DNA from: Candidatus Heimdallarchaeota archaeon AB_125
Lineage (GTDB): Archaea > Asgardarchaeota > Heimdallarchaeia > Heimdallarchaeales > Heimdallarchaeaceae
DNA length: 5,532 nucleotides
Assembly: GCA_001940755.1 (NCBI GenBank)
Contig: MEHH01000197.1
Location: forward strand, 1-5,532
Direction: 5' to 3'
Part shown: piece by piece, positions 1 to 5,532 of the stretch
Numbering within the stretch: the first letter of the stretch is position 1
Layout: each line of letters begins with the position of its first letter
Notes under the pieces: model-generated
The model's input: only the letters and a program-made list of their open reading frames with translations
Databases searched by the model: none
What the model was told of the DNA's origin: nothing
Made by a program: the position numbers and the translations under genes

Positions 1-790
1 GTAATATTCTCATTTCTTCCAATTTTGGATCATCACCAATTAATCTTAAAACATTACGTTGATTCATAGCTTCTATTTCTTCAGGTGTTGTGTTCCTAAA
101 CTCTGCTACTTTTTGTAAAAGACTTGGAAAAACCTTGGAAGGTGGTCTGAAATTGCTCTTTTCGAGTACATATATTTCATTTATTAATCGATCTTCATGC
201 ACTTCTTGAACTCTATTCTTATAATAATTGTAATATTGACTGCCTGGAGTTATTCTATCAAACCTTGAAGAGCCATAGGAGATATAGAAACCTTGATCAT
301 TAATTTCCTTAATCATTTCAGGTGGTCCAGAATAGGCGTGAATAATAGCTTTCTTGCTATCATAACTTTTCAGAAGTTCAAAACCATCTCTTTCTAATCC
401 TCCCCTAAAATGTAAGTTCATGATAAGGTTGTGTTTTTCAGCTGCTTCTAGAAACATTTCGAGCATTGGTTTTTGATAAGGAAGACTTCTTTTATCTTGA
501 GCATTTCTCTCATCCCAACCAATTTCACCAAGCATGAGAGCATCTTCACAAAGTTTGGCGATTTCATCAAATCTATCTTTATAATCAAAAGCTTCCCAAG
601 GTAAAACGCCAAAAGCTGGAAAAACATATTTTGACTCTTTTGAATATTCGAGAGCTTTCATATATGAAGGAATATCCCAGGATTGTGCCCAGGTTACTAT
701 TTTGTTTTTATCAATGTCTGCAATGGCTTTTGGACGACGAATATCATCACACCAACGATTACAGAGATGTAAATGAGTGTCGATATACAT
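1..790 (-). CDS. TatD-like metal-dependent hydrolase, 3'-truncated by window edge
   Basis: The reading frame is open from ATG at 788-790 (complement) to the left edge: 263 codons with no stop. Visible TatD/amidohydrolase-superfamily motifs are the N-terminal DTHLHL (metal pair H6, H8), GEIGWDE (E89, as in TatD GEIGLD), NLHFRGG (H127), and IIHAYSG (H151, as in the TatD HCFSG motif). The C-terminal part, TPEEIEAMNQRNVLRLIG, matches the helix that ends TatD proteins, so probably only a few residues are missing. Family knowledge: TatD proteins are TIM-barrel, cytoplasmic, divalent-metal hydrolases, several with DNase or 3'-5' exonuclease activity. No signal peptide is seen. Oddity: the ETD motif carrying the last metal-ligand Asp is not found; the region around residues 200-214 reads DRLINEIYVLEKSNF. 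It may therefore be a divergent paralogue with altered chemistry, so I call the fold and family but not the substrate. A strong Shine-Dalgarno site fixes the start. It is transcribed divergently from the amidohydrolase. Confidence 0.88.
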   Translation of the reverse strand, partial: MYIDTHLHLCNRWCDDIRRPKAIADIDKNKIVTWAQSWDIPSYMKALEYSKESKYVFPAFGVLPWEAFDYKDRFDEIAKLCEDALMLGEIGWDERNAQDKRSLPYQKPMLEMFLEAAEKHNLIMNLHFRGGLERDGFELLKSYDSKKAIIHAYSGPPEMIKEINDQGFYISYGSSRFDRITPGSQYYNYYKNRVQEVHEDRLINEIYVLEKSNFRPPSKVFPSLLQKVAEFRNTTPEEIEAMNQRNVLRLIGDDPKLEEMRIL

Positions 791-795
791 AATCT

Positions 796-802
796 AACCT
801 CC
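796..802 (-). promoter_or_regulatory. Shine-Dalgarno site of the TatD-like gene
   Basis: On the minus strand GGAGGTT lies 5 bases before the ATG at 790. It is a near-perfect complement of the 16S rRNA 3' end and decides the start codon. It shows that this gene has a leader, so its transcription start must lie upstream of about position 803. Confidence 0.85.
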
Positions 803-843
803 TTCTCAGGTGATTGTATAAGCACTTAATAAATATTCGATTA

Positions 844-860
844 CAAATCCTAAAATTCAG
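844..860 (+). repeat. Direct repeat copy 1 in the divergent promoter region
   Basis: CAAATCCTAAAATTCAG matches the second copy at 926-942 at 15 of 17 positions (15 of the first 16). It overlaps an interrupted palindrome, TAAAAT (851-856) and ATTTTA (862-867), extended by CC (849-850) and GG (869-870) with one bulged base. This dyad overlaps the putative TATA box of the minus-strand gene, so it could be an operator. The role is inferred. Confidence 0.5.
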
Positions 861-869
861 TATTTTAAG
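860..869 (-). promoter_or_regulatory. Putative TATA box for the TatD-like gene
   Basis: The minus strand reads CTTAAAATAC here, similar to the CTTTTAAAATAG box before the ABC operon. With archaeal spacing, transcription would begin near 838, leaving a leader of about 48 bases. An alternative AT-rich box, ATATTTATTAAG on the minus strand at 825-836, would give a very short leader beginning at the Shine-Dalgarno site. I base this on composition and position only. Confidence 0.35.
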
Positions 870-914
870 GGATTCTAATAAAACTAAATGGTATCGAATT
901 AGTCGCGACCAACT

Positions 915-923
915 CTTAAATAG
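915..923 (+). promoter_or_regulatory. Putative TATA box for the amidohydrolase gene
   Basis: CTTAAATAG resembles the other candidate boxes in this window. It would place transcription start near 945 and give a leader of about 80 bases. A second candidate, CTTTTTATTTTT at 999-1010, sits where a box for a nearly leaderless transcript would lie, and the weak ribosome-binding site of this gene fits that option. The sequence alone does not decide between them. Confidence 0.35.
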
Positions 924-925
924 TT

Positions 926-942
926 CAAATCCTATAATTCAA
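926..942 (+). repeat. Direct repeat copy 2 in the divergent promoter region
   Basis: CAAATCCTATAATTCAA is the second copy, offset by 82 bases from the first. It overlaps a small perfect dyad, ATTCA-A-TGAAT (937-947). It lies just downstream of a candidate TATA box for the rightward gene, where a bound protein could block initiation. Confidence 0.5.
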
Positions 943-1028
943 TGAATACTCTTTGTAAAATTAGGTGTAAGGATGAAACTTTCAAAATTCTCCTAAAACT
1001 TTTTATTTTTTGAATTAGAGTGATAAAC

Positions 1029-2567
1029 ATGAAGAAATCTCTCTCTTTTCTTCCTGTGTTAATTTTGTTAGTTTGTCCTTTTATCGTTCCTGCAATTCAT
1101 CATGCTGATACCAGTCCTGCACTTGTTGACTATATCTTCTGTAACGGAAACATAATCACCATTGATGAAAGCAATCCTGTAGTTCAAGCTATAGCAATTG
1201 ATGATAATCTAATAGTTGGTTTAGGTAGTACTGAAACTATTTTGCAAAACTTCGCTACAGAAAATGACACTACCTATGACTTAGATGGTCGAACTATTAT
1301 GCCTGGAATTGTTGATGGTCATTCTCACTATATGGCTTCTTTATTCTGGATAGGTGAAAAGTACACTATTTATGATTCTCAGAGTATTGCAATTGCTAAT
1401 GGTTATACAACTTTGAATGAGAAGAGTGTTGATCATGGTGAATTAGCATGGTTTCAATCTGCTGAACAAAATGGTACCCTTCGTCTCAGAGTCAATGCTT
1501 TCCTTATCTATAATTTTGCTTGGCTAGAAGATAATGAATCTGTAATTGTTGGAGGTTGGGAAGGGATTGATGACCAACCAGTTCTAGATCCTAGTAGAAA
1601 GCTTCGAATACCAGGTTTCAAAATCTATCTAGATGGTGCATCTGGAAACAGAGGTTTTCCAGCAATGAGTGATCCATATACTCAGGAAATGATTGATTTA
1701 TGGGGAATTGTTAATCCCTATGGAGATCTCTACTTTAACCAGTCTGAACTGAATTCAGTAGTAGATTCTTATCATGATAAAGGATTTAGTATAGCTGTTC
1801 ATGCTATGGGAGATAGAGCAACTGAAACCATCCTAAATGCTATAGAATATGCATTAAATGGGTCAGATAATGATATTGCACGGCATCAGATTGAGCATAA
1901 CAGTTTCATCAGAGAAGATCAGATTGCCAAAGCTTTAACACTTAACACCATTCATTCAGTTAGAGGTTACTTCCCTACTTATTGGCAGCAAGATTACGCT
2001 GATCTTTACGGTCCTGTATGGATGGAAAGAACAGTAAACAGATACTCTTTACCTGGTGAAGGCCTTCATTCTTATCTAGAAACTGATTTTGGATTCCTTC
2101 ATGGTTATGATGAAGATGACTGGAGTAGATCAACAAATATTAGACCTTTCCTGCACATGTGGGGATTAGTCACAAGAAAAGCAATTGATGAAAATGGAAC
2201 AATACACTCTCCTGATTCTTGGTTAGCAGAACATACAATTTCTGTAAAGCAAGCTCTCAGAATGATGACAATTGAAGGTGCTTATGCAGTAAAACAAGAG
2301 GATTATATTGGTTCTTTAGAAGTAGGAAAGTATGCTGATTTGATAGTGATTGATGATGATCCACTAGCAATGAATCCAGATAATCTAAAGGATATTAACG
2401 TTCTATTAACAATGATTGATGGTAAGATAGAATTCTTATGGTCCAGTCATACTTTTCCTACACCTTATACTAATGGAACCTCAAGAACAAGCTCAGCTCT
2501 CTGGATAACTCTGTTTACCTTATTTACTTTATTGATTGTCAGATATAGAAGAAGGAAGAAACACTAG
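1029..2567 (+). CDS. Secreted, C-terminally membrane-anchored YtcJ-type amidohydrolase
   Basis: I prefer ATG 1029 (512 residues) over the in-frame GTG at 1020 because it begins a classic signal, MKKSLSF; GTGAT (1020-1024) may serve as a weak ribosome-binding site. Numbering below counts from the GTG (515 residues). Residues 8-26 are a hydrophobic export signal. The amidohydrolase beta-sandwich and TIM barrel follow: PGIVDGHSH (metal pair H101, H103), FKIYLDG (K201, the usual carbamylated Lys), VHAMGDRA (H261), RHQIEH (H293), ETDFGF (D356, likely last ligand), and GSLEVGKYADLIVIDDDP (431-448), the conserved closing motif. A Thr/Ser stalk (484-492), a short helix (493-507) and the tail RYRRRKKH predict an extracytoplasmic enzyme with a cytoplasmic tail. 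Seven N-X-S/T sequons suit glycosylation. The segment between HSH and LRLRVN is only about 50 residues, much shorter than in typical YtcJ proteins. The enzyme should hydrolyse an amide or related bond; the substrate is unknown. No catalytic residue is clearly lost. Confidence 0.87.
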   Translation: MKKSLSFLPVLILLVCPFIVPAIHHADTSPALVDYIFCNGNIITIDESNPVVQAIAIDDNLIVGLGSTETILQNFATENDTTYDLDGRTIMPGIVDGHSHYMASLFWIGEKYTIYDSQSIAIANGYTTLNEKSVDHGELAWFQSAEQNGTLRLRVNAFLIYNFAWLEDNESVIVGGWEGIDDQPVLDPSRKLRIPGFKIYLDGASGNRGFPAMSDPYTQEMIDLWGIVNPYGDLYFNQSELNSVVDSYHDKGFSIAVHAMGDRATETILNAIEYALNGSDNDIARHQIEHNSFIREDQIAKALTLNTIHSVRGYFPTYWQQDYADLYGPVWMERTVNRYSLPGEGLHSYLETDFGFLHGYDEDDWSRSTNIRPFLHMWGLVTRKAIDENGTIHSPDSWLAEHTISVKQALRMMTIEGAYAVKQEDYIGSLEVGKYADLIVIDDDPLAMNPDNLKDINVLLTMIDGKIEFLWSSHTFPTPYTNGTSRTSSALWITLFTLFTLLIVRYRRRKKH

Positions 2568-2585
2568 TAATTCTTCTTCTTTTTT
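2548..2585 (+). terminator. Hairpin and T-tract terminator overlapping the amidohydrolase 3' end
   Basis: The purine-rich last codons contain GAAGAA (2555-2560), which pairs with TTCTTC (2571-2576) across a 10-base loop holding the TAG stop. Pairing can continue with G-U pairs and one mismatch to about 2548 and 2583, and the downstream arm is itself a T-rich run ending at 2585. Archaeal termination often needs only the T-tract, so the hairpin may be secondary or partly a by-product of the Arg/Lys codons of the basic tail. Confidence 0.5.
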
Positions 2586-2605
2586 CCCTCGGTTCGATTA
2601 ACAAA

Positions 2606-2617
2606 CTTTTAAAATAG
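2606..2617 (+). promoter_or_regulatory. Putative TATA box of the ABC operon
   Basis: CTTTTAAAATAG is centred near 2611. With archaeal spacing, transcription would start near 2638, giving a leader of about 19 bases that still includes the GAGGA ribosome-binding site. This is the most consistent promoter arrangement in the window and suggests the ABC genes are transcribed separately from the amidohydrolase. Confidence 0.5.
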
Positions 2618-2645
2618 TCTTTTTCTTTTCAATTTATCTTTAATC

Positions 2646-2650
2646 GAGGA
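2646..2650 (+). promoter_or_regulatory. Shine-Dalgarno site of ABC subunit A
   Basis: GAGGA ends 6 bases before ATG 2657 and supports that start codon. Confidence 0.6.
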
Positions 2651-2656
2651 AAGCTT

Positions 2657-4438
2657 ATGGTTAAGAGCAAAGAATCTAAAGTGAAGAATCCCTATGTAAA
2701 GTGGTTTTTTGTTCATGTATTGAATCATAAAGTGCTTTTCACGCTAAATTTCATAGGGATTGTAGCTTTAACTTACTTACGGACAATTATTCCTATCCAA
2801 ATAGGAAGAATAACCGATTCTATAATACTCCAAGATTTTTCTCGTAGTCTAATAATCACTATGCTGATTTTGTTAGGTTTTTACTTCTTGAGAAATGCAG
2901 TTGAATACTCTACTTGGATGATTGGACATCAGTTGGGATCCAAAACTGAACAATCCATGCGTAGAGAATTCTTCGAAAATGTTCAGAACAAACCTCTAAG
3001 CTTTCATGACAGAATTAAAACAGGAGATTTACAAGCATTAGCTACAAATGATCTGCGTGTGGTTAACACATTAATAGCACATGGTTCGTTTTACGTTTAT
3101 CCATTTGTTCAAACTATTGTTACCCTTATTCAAATTCAAACATTTAATTATTGGATGGCTTTACTCACTGTGCCATTTTTGGGATTGTATGTTTATTTTG
3201 TTCTGCGATATCGTAAACATTTGCTTCCTTATTCTAAAGATTCTCTAAGAAAACATGCTGATGTTACCGTAGCTTTACAAGAGAGCTTGAATAGTGTACA
3301 AGTAACCAAAGCTTTCTATGCTGAAGATGTTGAATATAGAAAGTTCAAGAAATCTGTTCAAGCTTTCAGGAATAACAGACTAGGCGAAATAAGAATTCAA
3401 GCTCGCTTTTATCCTCTCTTGACTCTTTATGCAGCTATTGGTGTTTCTTTAGTATTTGGAGTAATACTAATACAATATGGATTGATGACTGTAGGTCATT
3501 TAACAGCTGTGCTTCTTTTATTAATTGCACTCATTCATCCTACAACAATGATTTTCTGGGCTACAAGGGATATGATAAGAGGATTTGGAGCAAGTGAGAG
3601 GCTTTTTTCTACAATTTCAACAGGTAAAGTAGAATTGTTACCGGTTAAGAAAACTGATTACTCTAATATTTTCAAAGGTTCAATTGAATTTCAAAGTGTT
3701 TCTTTTACTTATCCTAATGGTAACCCTAAGAATCCATTAGTTCTAAATGATCTGTCTTTCAAAATTGAACCTGATCAAACAGTAGCATTAGTAGGTCCAA
3801 CAGGTTGCGGGAAAACAACTCTAGCCAAGCTTTTGTTAAGATTATATGAACCTCAATCGGGGGTGATTTTACTTGATGGAAAACCAATTCAGGATTATCC
3901 TTTAGAAATGGTTCGACAACAAATTTCCTTGGTTGAGCAAGATATTTATCTATTCTCTCAAACTATTGAAGAGAACATCAAATTTGGTTCCCCTGAAGCT
4001 TCAAAGGAGAAAGTGACTGAAGTAACTAGATTAGCCCATGCTCATGATTTTATATCAAATTTCGATAAAGGATATGATACAATTGTTGGAGAGAGAGGTG
4101 TTACTCTTTCTGGAGGAGAGAAACAACGTATCGCGATAGCTCGAGCCTTCCTTACAGATCCTGATATCTTAATTCTTGATGATTCGATGAGTGCTATAGA
4201 TAGCGAAACTGAAGAAAAAATAGGTAAAGCGGTTAAGAATATCTTACAAGATCGTACTACTCTAGTAATTACTCACCGTTTGCATACTATTCGAACCTCA
4301 GATTTGATTTTAGTAATGAAAGATGGAGAAATAGTAGCTCAAGGAGAACATGAAGAGTTGTTACAGAGCTCGCAAGACTATCGGAAAGTTTTCGGGATGC
4401 ATTTAGATGATGGAAAAATTGCACAGGAGGCAAACTAG
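2657..4438 (+). CDS. ABC exporter half-transporter, subunit A with degenerate catalytic site
   Basis: The 593-residue protein has the usual length of a membrane-domain plus ATPase half-transporter. The membrane domain (about 25-320) has likely helices near 26-46, 63-83, 143-163, 165-185, 253-273 and 278-300. The ATPase domain (about 342-585) shows an aromatic A-loop (Y352), Walker A GPTGCGKT (380-387), Q-loop Q428, signature LSGGE (484-488), Walker B ILILD (D508), D-loop SAID (512-515) and H-loop H540. Residue 509, normally the catalytic Glu, is Asp. In heterodimeric exporters such as TM287/288, BmrCD and LmrCD, this change marks the subunit forming the degenerate ATP site. The next gene starts immediately after this stop and encodes a second half-transporter, so the two should form one heterodimeric exporter in the cytoplasmic membrane. 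Such exporters move lipids, drugs or peptides; the substrate cannot be read from this sequence. The start is supported by ATG with GAGGA upstream. Confidence 0.93.
   Translation: MVKSKESKVKNPYVKWFFVHVLNHKVLFTLNFIGIVALTYLRTIIPIQIGRITDSIILQDFSRSLIITMLILLGFYFLRNAVEYSTWMIGHQLGSKTEQSMRREFFENVQNKPLSFHDRIKTGDLQALATNDLRVVNTLIAHGSFYVYPFVQTIVTLIQIQTFNYWMALLTVPFLGLYVYFVLRYRKHLLPYSKDSLRKHADVTVALQESLNSVQVTKAFYAEDVEYRKFKKSVQAFRNNRLGEIRIQARFYPLLTLYAAIGVSLVFGVILIQYGLMTVGHLTAVLLLLIALIHPTTMIFWATRDMIRGFGASERLFSTISTGKVELLPVKKTDYSNIFKGSIEFQSVSFTYPNGNPKNPLVLNDLSFKIEPDQTVALVGPTGCGKTTLAKLLLRLYEPQSGVILLDGKPIQDYPLEMVRQQISLVEQDIYLFSQTIEENIKFGSPEASKEKVTEVTRLAHAHDFISNFDKGYDTIVGERGVTLSGGEKQRIAIARAFLTDPDILILDDSMSAIDSETEEKIGKAVKNILQDRTTLVITHRLHTIRTSDLILVMKDGEIVAQGEHEELLQSSQDYRKVFGMHLDDGKIAQEAN
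4425..4430 (+). promoter_or_regulatory. Shine-Dalgarno site of ABC subunit B, inside subunit A
   Basis: AGGAGG lies within the last codons of subunit A, 8 bases before ATG 4439. It fixes the start of subunit B and indicates coupled translation of the two subunits at a fixed ratio. Confidence 0.8.
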
Positions 4439-5532
4439 ATGGGACTATTTAGTAGCTCTATGAGAGATAAACATGAACGCAACTATAGTGATAAAGTTTT
4501 ATTCCAAAGGTACGCTAAACGACTTGTTCCTTTCAAAAAGAATATTGTACTAATTGCTATGTTCATGGTTTTTCAAGCAATTGCTGCCGTAACCGCTCCT
4601 CTACTTGCAGGTTTTGTTACAGATGAAATGATGATATTAGCAAAATCAAGCTCTGTGCTATCCTATCTTGAAGCTTCAGGTTTGCAAATTTTTGTTGCAC
4701 AACCACGCTTTGTATTAGCTATACTAGCAGCTTCTGGATTTTTAGCACTGTATTTGTTAAATTGGGGTGCTTTTTCTATGCAACAAGCACAATCTGGAAA
4801 ATATGTTCCATTTTTCTTAGAGGATCTGCGTCTAGAATTATTTTCCAAACTCCAAGAACAAGATATGACTTTCTTTGATGAACATATGAGTGGTAAACTT
4901 AACAGCATTGTCGTTAATGATACATTGGATTTCAGCAACACAGCTATACTCATTAGCAATACTGTTGGTAGTTTAGTCATTAGTTTTGGTACATTGGGAA
5001 TTCTATTTTACTTCAATTACATTCTTGCTTTAATTACACTAGCAGCTATCCCTGTATTGTTCATTTTAATGTATACTCTTCGCAATCTAGCCAAACGAGT
5101 TAGTAAATCTTATCGAGAAGCTATAGGCAGTGTAAATTCTGCTATGGTTGAAGCTATTGAAGGTATTCAGATATCCAAAAGCTTTGGTCAAGAACTGAGC
5201 ATTGCTAATCAATTTGAAGAAATAAACGAGAATTACTTCCGTTCATGGATGCGATTAACAGCTACTACACATTTCTGGAGACCATTGCTTAATACAGTAA
5301 CCTCTGTCATACTTTGTTTAGTGTTGTATTTTGGACTTGATATGGGGATAACAGCTGGAACACTTGTAATGTTTGTTCTCTACCTTGAAAGCTTCTTCCA
5401 ACCTGTGATGCAGTTAGCAAGATTCTTCCCTGAATTAAGTGCTGGAATGGCTGCTTTTGAGCGCTGTTTAAGTATAGTTGATAGTAAACCAAAAGTTCAA
5501 CAAAAACAGGATGCTAAAAATCTCGAAGAACT
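4439..5532 (+). CDS. ABC exporter half-transporter, subunit B, 3'-truncated by window edge
   Basis: From ATG 4439 the frame is open to the right edge: 364 full codons and two bases of the next. Only the membrane domain is present, with likely helices near 35-60, 91-112, 167-191, 193-213, 282-300 and 303-323. Exporter landmarks include MTFFDEHMSGKLNSIVVND (143-161), the FFD..-.SG.L segment after the first coupling region, and MVEAIEGIQISKSFGQE (236-252), matching the E.l.Gi..vKaF..E motif before helix 5. The frame ends in the linker (NLEE), just before the ATPase domain. Unlike subunit A, it has a cytoplasmic N-terminal extension of about 30 residues and a longer loop between helices 1 and 2 (about 61-90). 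The start abuts the stop of subunit A (TAG then ATG) and has AGGAGG upstream. I expect the missing ATPase domain to carry a canonical Walker B Glu. It is the partner subunit of the heterodimeric exporter. Confidence 0.92.
   Translation, partial: MGLFSSSMRDKHERNYSDKVLFQRYAKRLVPFKKNIVLIAMFMVFQAIAAVTAPLLAGFVTDEMMILAKSSSVLSYLEASGLQIFVAQPRFVLAILAASGFLALYLLNWGAFSMQQAQSGKYVPFFLEDLRLELFSKLQEQDMTFFDEHMSGKLNSIVVNDTLDFSNTAILISNTVGSLVISFGTLGILFYFNYILALITLAAIPVLFILMYTLRNLAKRVSKSYREAIGSVNSAMVEAIEGIQISKSFGQELSIANQFEEINENYFRSWMRLTATTHFWRPLLNTVTSVILCLVLYFGLDMGITAGTLVMFVLYLESFFQPVMQLARFFPELSAGMAAFERCLSIVDSKPKVQQKQDAKNLEE

Larger units (their letters stand above)
791..1028. other. Divergent intergenic region
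   Basis: This stretch separates the divergent starts of the TatD-like hydrolase and the secreted amidohydrolase. I see no open frame of note, no tRNA-like fold and no CRISPR units. It contains candidate promoters in both directions, an imperfect 17-base direct repeat, and two short dyads, one overlapping each repeat copy. It is the natural place for shared regulation of the two hydrolase genes. Confidence 0.7.

Noticed and set aside
835..899. Inverted pair ATTCGAT (835-841) and ATCGAAT (893-899)
   Set aside because: Seven-base arms about 50 bases apart in AT-rich spacer DNA are expected by chance; I do not treat them as a separate site.
1020..1022. GTG start for the amidohydrolase
   Set aside because: It is possible, but the ATG three codons later begins a typical MKK signal peptide, and the GTGAT bases themselves can act as a weak ribosome-binding site for it.
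4663..4980. 105-codon open frame on the minus strand
   Set aside because: It lies wholly inside ABC subunit B, whose frame gives convincing membrane-domain motifs. The antisense translation is Ser/Lys/Cys-rich without recognisable motifs, as expected of a shadow.
5307..5492. 61-codon open frame on the minus strand
   Set aside because: It is antisense to helix 6 and the linker of ABC subunit B. It is short, has no recognisable motif and no reason to be preferred over the ABC frame.
1029..5532. A single functional system linking the amidohydrolase to the ABC exporter
   Set aside because: They are on the same strand, but a T-tract with hairpin and a good TATA candidate lie between them, so separate transcription is likelier. 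Nothing in the sequence ties their substrates together.
1..5532. Mobile element, CRISPR array, toxin-antitoxin or defence island
   Set aside because: I found no transposase, integrase, terminal repeats, regularly spaced repeats or small toxin-like frames. All four genes are of ordinary metabolic or transport families with similar base composition.

Overview
The window is AT-rich, compact and protein-coding. It holds four genes, two of which run off the ends: a leftward TatD-like metal hydrolase (open at the left edge), then three rightward genes: a membrane-anchored, secreted YtcJ-type amidohydrolase, a complete ABC half-transporter, and the first ~364 codons of a second ABC half-transporter (open at the right edge). 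I see no RNA gene, CRISPR array, insertion sequence or integrase.

The organism looks archaeal; this is inference, not proof. Similar CTTAAAATA-like boxes lie upstream of three of the genes and resemble archaeal TATA boxes. A T-rich tract follows the amidohydrolase. That protein has a secretion signal, a Ser/Thr-rich stalk, a short C-terminal membrane helix and a strongly basic tail, a layout common in archaeal surface proteins, and many N-glycosylation sequons. Strong Shine-Dalgarno sites (GGAGGTT, AGGAGG) show that leadered translation is used. The AT richness, tail style and gene mix would fit an Asgard-type or other uncultured archaeon, but an AT-rich bacterium is not excluded.

Layout: 1-790 TatD-like hydrolase (minus); 791-1028 divergent intergenic region with putative promoters for both directions and a 16-of-17-scale imperfect direct repeat; 1029-2567 secreted amidohydrolase; 2568-2656 terminator-like hairpin/T-tract followed by a new promoter; 2657-4438 ABC subunit A; 4439-5532 ABC subunit B, whose start codon directly abuts the stop of subunit A.

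The two ABC genes almost certainly form one heterodimeric exporter of the TM287/288, BmrCD or LmrCD kind. Subunit A has Asp in place of the catalytic Glu after Walker B, the hallmark of the degenerate ATP site; subunit B should supply the consensus site, but its nucleotide-binding domain lies outside the window. The amidohydrolase is probably a separate transcription unit acting on the outer face of the membrane; nothing links it firmly to the exporter's substrate. The most unusual points are the apparent loss of the last metal-ligand Asp in the TatD-like protein, the compact externally anchored amidohydrolase, and the repeat/dyad structure between the divergent genes.
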